Origin: Azoarcus sp031546845
GTDB lineage: Bacteria > Pseudomonadota > Gammaproteobacteria > Burkholderiales > Rhodocyclaceae
Length of the DNA: 64,000 bases
Reading direction: 5' to 3'
Assembly (NCBI GenBank): GCA_031546845.1
Contig: JAVBJT010000014.1
Coordinates: 62,001 to 126,000, forward strand
In this document: positions 61,640-64,000 of the stretch, piece by piece
Numbering within the stretch: the first letter of the stretch is position 1
Layout: each line of letters starts with the position of its first letter
Made by a program: the position numbers and the translations under genes
The notes under the pieces: generated by a model
Told to the model about the DNA's origin: nothing
Databases searched by the model: none
Seen by the model: the letters and a program-made list of their open reading frames with translations, nothing else

Positions 61640-61722
61640 CGGTCGGGGCTCGCGGCGCGCGCATGCTGAGGGATGCACGCGTATCGGGAACAGGTTGGCG
61701 CGGCCCGGTATCATAGCACCCG

Positions 61723-63156
61723 ATGATGCGTAGACTCTTTGCCTTCCTGCTCAGTTTTTCGCTGGCTCTTCCCGGCCATGCCGTTGATTTGCCCGATCTT
61801 GGCGACGTGGGCTCGGCGGATTTGTCGCCGGCGGCCGAACGGCGGCTTGGTGAGGAGATCATGCGGCAGATTCGTTGGCGCGATATGGCTTATCTCGACG
61901 ATGCCGAAGTCGAAGGCTATCTCAACCGGCTAGGTCGCCGTTTGGTCGCGGCCAGTGCCAATCCTCAGCAGGATTTCGATTTTTTCGTCGTCAAGGACGG
62001 CACGCTGAATGCTTTCGCCCTGCCGGGTGGCCATATCGGCGTGCATACGGGCTTGCTGCTCGCCACCGAGAGCGAATCGGAGTTGGCCTCGGTGCTCGGC
62101 CACGAAATCGCCCACGTTACCCAGCGCCACATCGCTCAGCTTGTTGGGCACCAGAGCCAGGCCGGCATGCTCATGCTGGCTTCGCTGCTGGTGGCGATAT
62201 TGGCCGCGCGCAGCAATTCGCAGGTGAGCGAGGCGGCGATTGCCGCCGGGCAGGCCGGGGCGCTGCAAGCGCAGCTTGGCTATTCGCGCGACTTCGAGCG
62301 CGAGGCTGATCGCCTTGGCTTGCAGACCTTGGAAGGCGCGGGTTTCGATGTGCGCGGTATGCCCGGGTTTTTCGAGCGTTTGCAGCGTGCCAGCCGTTTG
62401 TACGAAAACAATGCGCCCGCCTACCTGCGTACCCACCCGCTGACGACGGAGCGGATTGCCGATATGGAAAACCGGGCGGCGTCGATGCGTTACCGGCAAG
62501 TGCTGGATTCGGACGACTTCCGCCTTATGAGGGCAAAGCTGCGCGCCCAGGCGGGGGTGCCGATCGACGCGGTAAAAGACATGGAAAGCCGTCTTGCCCG
62601 GTCCGAACAGGATTTTGCGCTTCGTTACGGATTGGCGCGCGCGCAACTGCGCGCCAATCGTCTCGACGATGCCGAGGCGAATATCGCGACTCTGCGGCGC
62701 GACGCGCCCGCTTCGCCGTTCATCGATAATCTGGCTGCGGAAATCCGTATTGCGCGCAAGGATCCTGCTGGTGCGGCAAAGCTGTTAGAGGCGGCGCAGA
62801 AGCGTTTTCCCGCCAACGAGAGTCTGCGTTACGCGCTGGCCGATGCGCTGATTCTCGCCGATCGGCCGGTGGATGCGGCGGCGGGGCTTCGCCAAGCGCT
62901 GCAGGGGCGTACCGATGATGCACGCTTGTGGCAATTGCTTGCGCGCGCCAACGCGAAGCTGGGCAAACGCGCCGGGCAGCATCGAGCACAGGCCGAAGCA
63001 TATGCGTTGCAGGGTAGTCTGCCGGCGGCGATTGAACAGCTTGAACTTGCACGCAAGGCGGGGGATGGAGATTTTTACGATTTATCCGCAGTGGATGCGC
63101 GCCTGCATGAATTCAAGGAGCGCTTGCAAGAAGAGCGGCGTGAGCGCGAACGGTAA
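61723..63156 (+). CDS. bepA: BepA-like M48 metalloprotease with TPR domain
   Basis: 477 residues. A signal peptide (AFLLSFSLALPGHA) leads to an M48 domain with zinc motif GHEIAHVTQRH and the third ligand in DFEREADRLGLQ. C-terminal TPR-like repeats occupy about 270-470. BepA-type enzymes act as chaperone and protease for outer-membrane barrel assembly. It is divergent from moaC. Confidence 0.9.
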   Translation: MMRRLFAFLLSFSLALPGHAVDLPDLGDVGSADLSPAAERRLGEEIMRQIRWRDMAYLDDAEVEGYLNRLGRRLVAASANPQQDFDFFVVKDGTLNAFALPGGHIGVHTGLLLATESESELASVLGHEIAHVTQRHIAQLVGHQSQAGMLMLASLLVAILAARSNSQVSEAAIAAGQAGALQAQLGYSRDFEREADRLGLQTLEGAGFDVRGMPGFFERLQRASRLYENNAPAYLRTHPLTTERIADMENRAASMRYRQVLDSDDFRLMRAKLRAQAGVPIDAVKDMESRLARSEQDFALRYGLARAQLRANRLDDAEANIATLRRDAPASPFIDNLAAEIRIARKDPAGAAKLLEAAQKRFPANESLRYALADALILADRPVDAAAGLRQALQGRTDDARLWQLLARANAKLGKRAGQHRAQAEAYALQGSLPAAIEQLELARKAGDGDFYDLSAVDARLHEFKERLQEERRERER

Positions 63157-63387
63157 GCAGTGGCCGTTCCTTGTATTCTGGCCGAGGGCGGCTAATGTTC
63201 AGGCCAGATCGCACAAAGCGAGCGATGCCGCCGATGGGCGACGGCGCCACGGCGTGGAATGCGTTGTGGGCTTGAGACAATAGGAGAAAACGATTCGGCG
63301 CGGGCACTCGCAAATTCTGAATCGCCGGGATCGTTCAGGAAAGTTTCTTAGTGTTTCACAAGATGCTTTTTGATACGGAGGATCCTC

Positions 63388-64000
63388 ATGCTGCCAAAAA
63401 CGATGAAAGCCGCGGTTGTCCATACGTTCGGCAAGCCGCTGCAATTGGAAGAAATCGAAGTGCCGCGTCCGGGGCACGATCAGATCGTCGTCAAGATCGT
63501 CAATAGCGGCGTCTGCCATACCGATTTGCACGCCGCGGATGGCGACTGGCCCGTTAAGCCGACGCTGCCCTTTATTCCCGGCCACGAAGGCGTCGGTTAC
63601 GTTGCCGCGGTGGGTAAGGGCGTCACCCTGTTCAAGGAGGGCGACCGCGTCGGCGTACCTTGGCTGCATAGCGCCTGCGGCCATTGCGAGTTCTGCCTGA
63701 CAGGGCGCGAGACGCTTTGCCTGAAGCAGCAGAATACCGGCTATTCGGTCAATGGCTGCTACGCCGAATATGTGCTCGCCCCTGCCGCGTATGTCGGGCG
63801 CATTCCGGAAAAAGTACCTTTCGATCTCGCCGCGCCGGTGTTGTGCGCCGGTGTGACGACCTATAAGGGTTTGAAGCAGACCGATACCCGGCCCGGCGAT
63901 TGGGTCGCGATCATCGGTGTCGGCGGGCTCGGCCATTTGGCCGTGCAATACGCCCGTGCCATGGGTTTGCATGTGATCGCGGTGGATGTCGCGGACGATA
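63388..64000 (+). CDS. Zinc-dependent alcohol dehydrogenase, truncated by window edge
   Basis: The first 204 residues of a medium-chain dehydrogenase. It has the catalytic zinc site GVCHTDLHAADGDWP and GHEGVG, the structural zinc cysteines CGHCEFCLTGRETLC, and the start of the NAD-binding fold (IIGVGGLGHLAVQYA). It resembles AdhA/AdhP-type ethanol dehydrogenases. GGAG lies seven bases before the ATG. Confidence 0.93.
   Translation, partial: MLPKTMKAAVVHTFGKPLQLEEIEVPRPGHDQIVVKIVNSGVCHTDLHAADGDWPVKPTLPFIPGHEGVGYVAAVGKGVTLFKEGDRVGVPWLHSACGHCEFCLTGRETLCLKQQNTGYSVNGCYAEYVLAPAAYVGRIPEKVPFDLAAPVLCAGVTTYKGLKQTDTRPGDWVAIIGVGGLGHLAVQYARAMGLHVIAVDVADD

Overview
The window is high-GC bacterial chromosome, most likely from a betaproteobacterium. 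The housekeeping blocks point that way: hemA-prfA-prmC-grxD, argH next to an AlgZ/AlgR-type two-component pair followed by hemC-hemD-hemX-hemY, DUF485-actP, tupBCA, moaC and a BepA-like M48 protease. Species cannot be fixed from the sequence alone. Every protein assignment below comes from reading motifs and from remembered family sequences, not from a search.

Bases 1 to about 33,200 hold a large biosynthetic gene cluster. Its first part (1-19,065, all + strand, mostly overlapping genes) contains the end of a pqsB homologue and complete pqsC, pqsD, pqsE and pqsL homologues plus an anthranilate synthase (trpE/trpG). This is nearly the gene set that makes 2-alkyl-4-quinolones and quinoline N-oxides in Pseudomonas aeruginosa. 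Interleaved are genes foreign to that pathway: an acyl carrier protein directly after pqsC, a CrtI-like flavoprotein, an AurF-type diiron N-oxygenase, an SCP2 protein, a ketosynthase/chain-length-factor pair, a FabZ-like dehydratase, a 725-residue methyltransferase, a LolCD/MacB-like ABC transporter, a LolA-like periplasmic protein and a beta-barrel protein. The second part (19,455-29,667) adds an LnmK-like double hot-dog protein with its ACP, an acyl-AMP ligase, a FabG-like reductase, another ACP, a stand-alone KS-DH-KR-ACP polyketide synthase without an acyltransferase, and a second KS/CLF pair. A small membrane protein, a divergent O-methyltransferase and a LuxR-type regulator close the cluster. 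My inference is that the polyketide genes build a dedicated, probably unsaturated, ACP-bound acyl chain. PqsBC would then join it to 2-aminobenzoylacetate or its N-hydroxylated form, giving a polyenyl quinolone or quinoline N-oxide that is exported by its own envelope system. I know of no characterised pathway with this combination. Remnants of an IS5-like and an IS4-like transposase lie at about 19.1 kb and 32.3 kb, on either side of the second part.

Bases 33,300 to 54,000 are mostly core genome: haem synthesis, translation termination, arginine synthesis, an AlgZR-like regulatory pair, acetate uptake and a tRNA-Phe with clear promoter and terminator. Within this lies a four-gene minus-strand operon of the HPr-rel-A type (nucleotidyltransferase, HprK-related kinase, PqqD-like protein, twin-arginine secreted protein) of unknown function, and a protein kinase with a cyclic-nucleotide-binding domain next to a fructosamine-kinase-family gene.

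Bases 54,000 to 64,000 carry a tungstate-type ABC transporter, then four related secreted proteins in the order B'-A'-terminator-B-A-terminator. This is a tandem duplication of about 2.5 kb that also copied the 3' end of the neighbouring moaC gene. moaC, a BepA-like protease and the start of a zinc alcohol dehydrogenase follow. No CRISPR array, rRNA or intact insertion sequence was seen.
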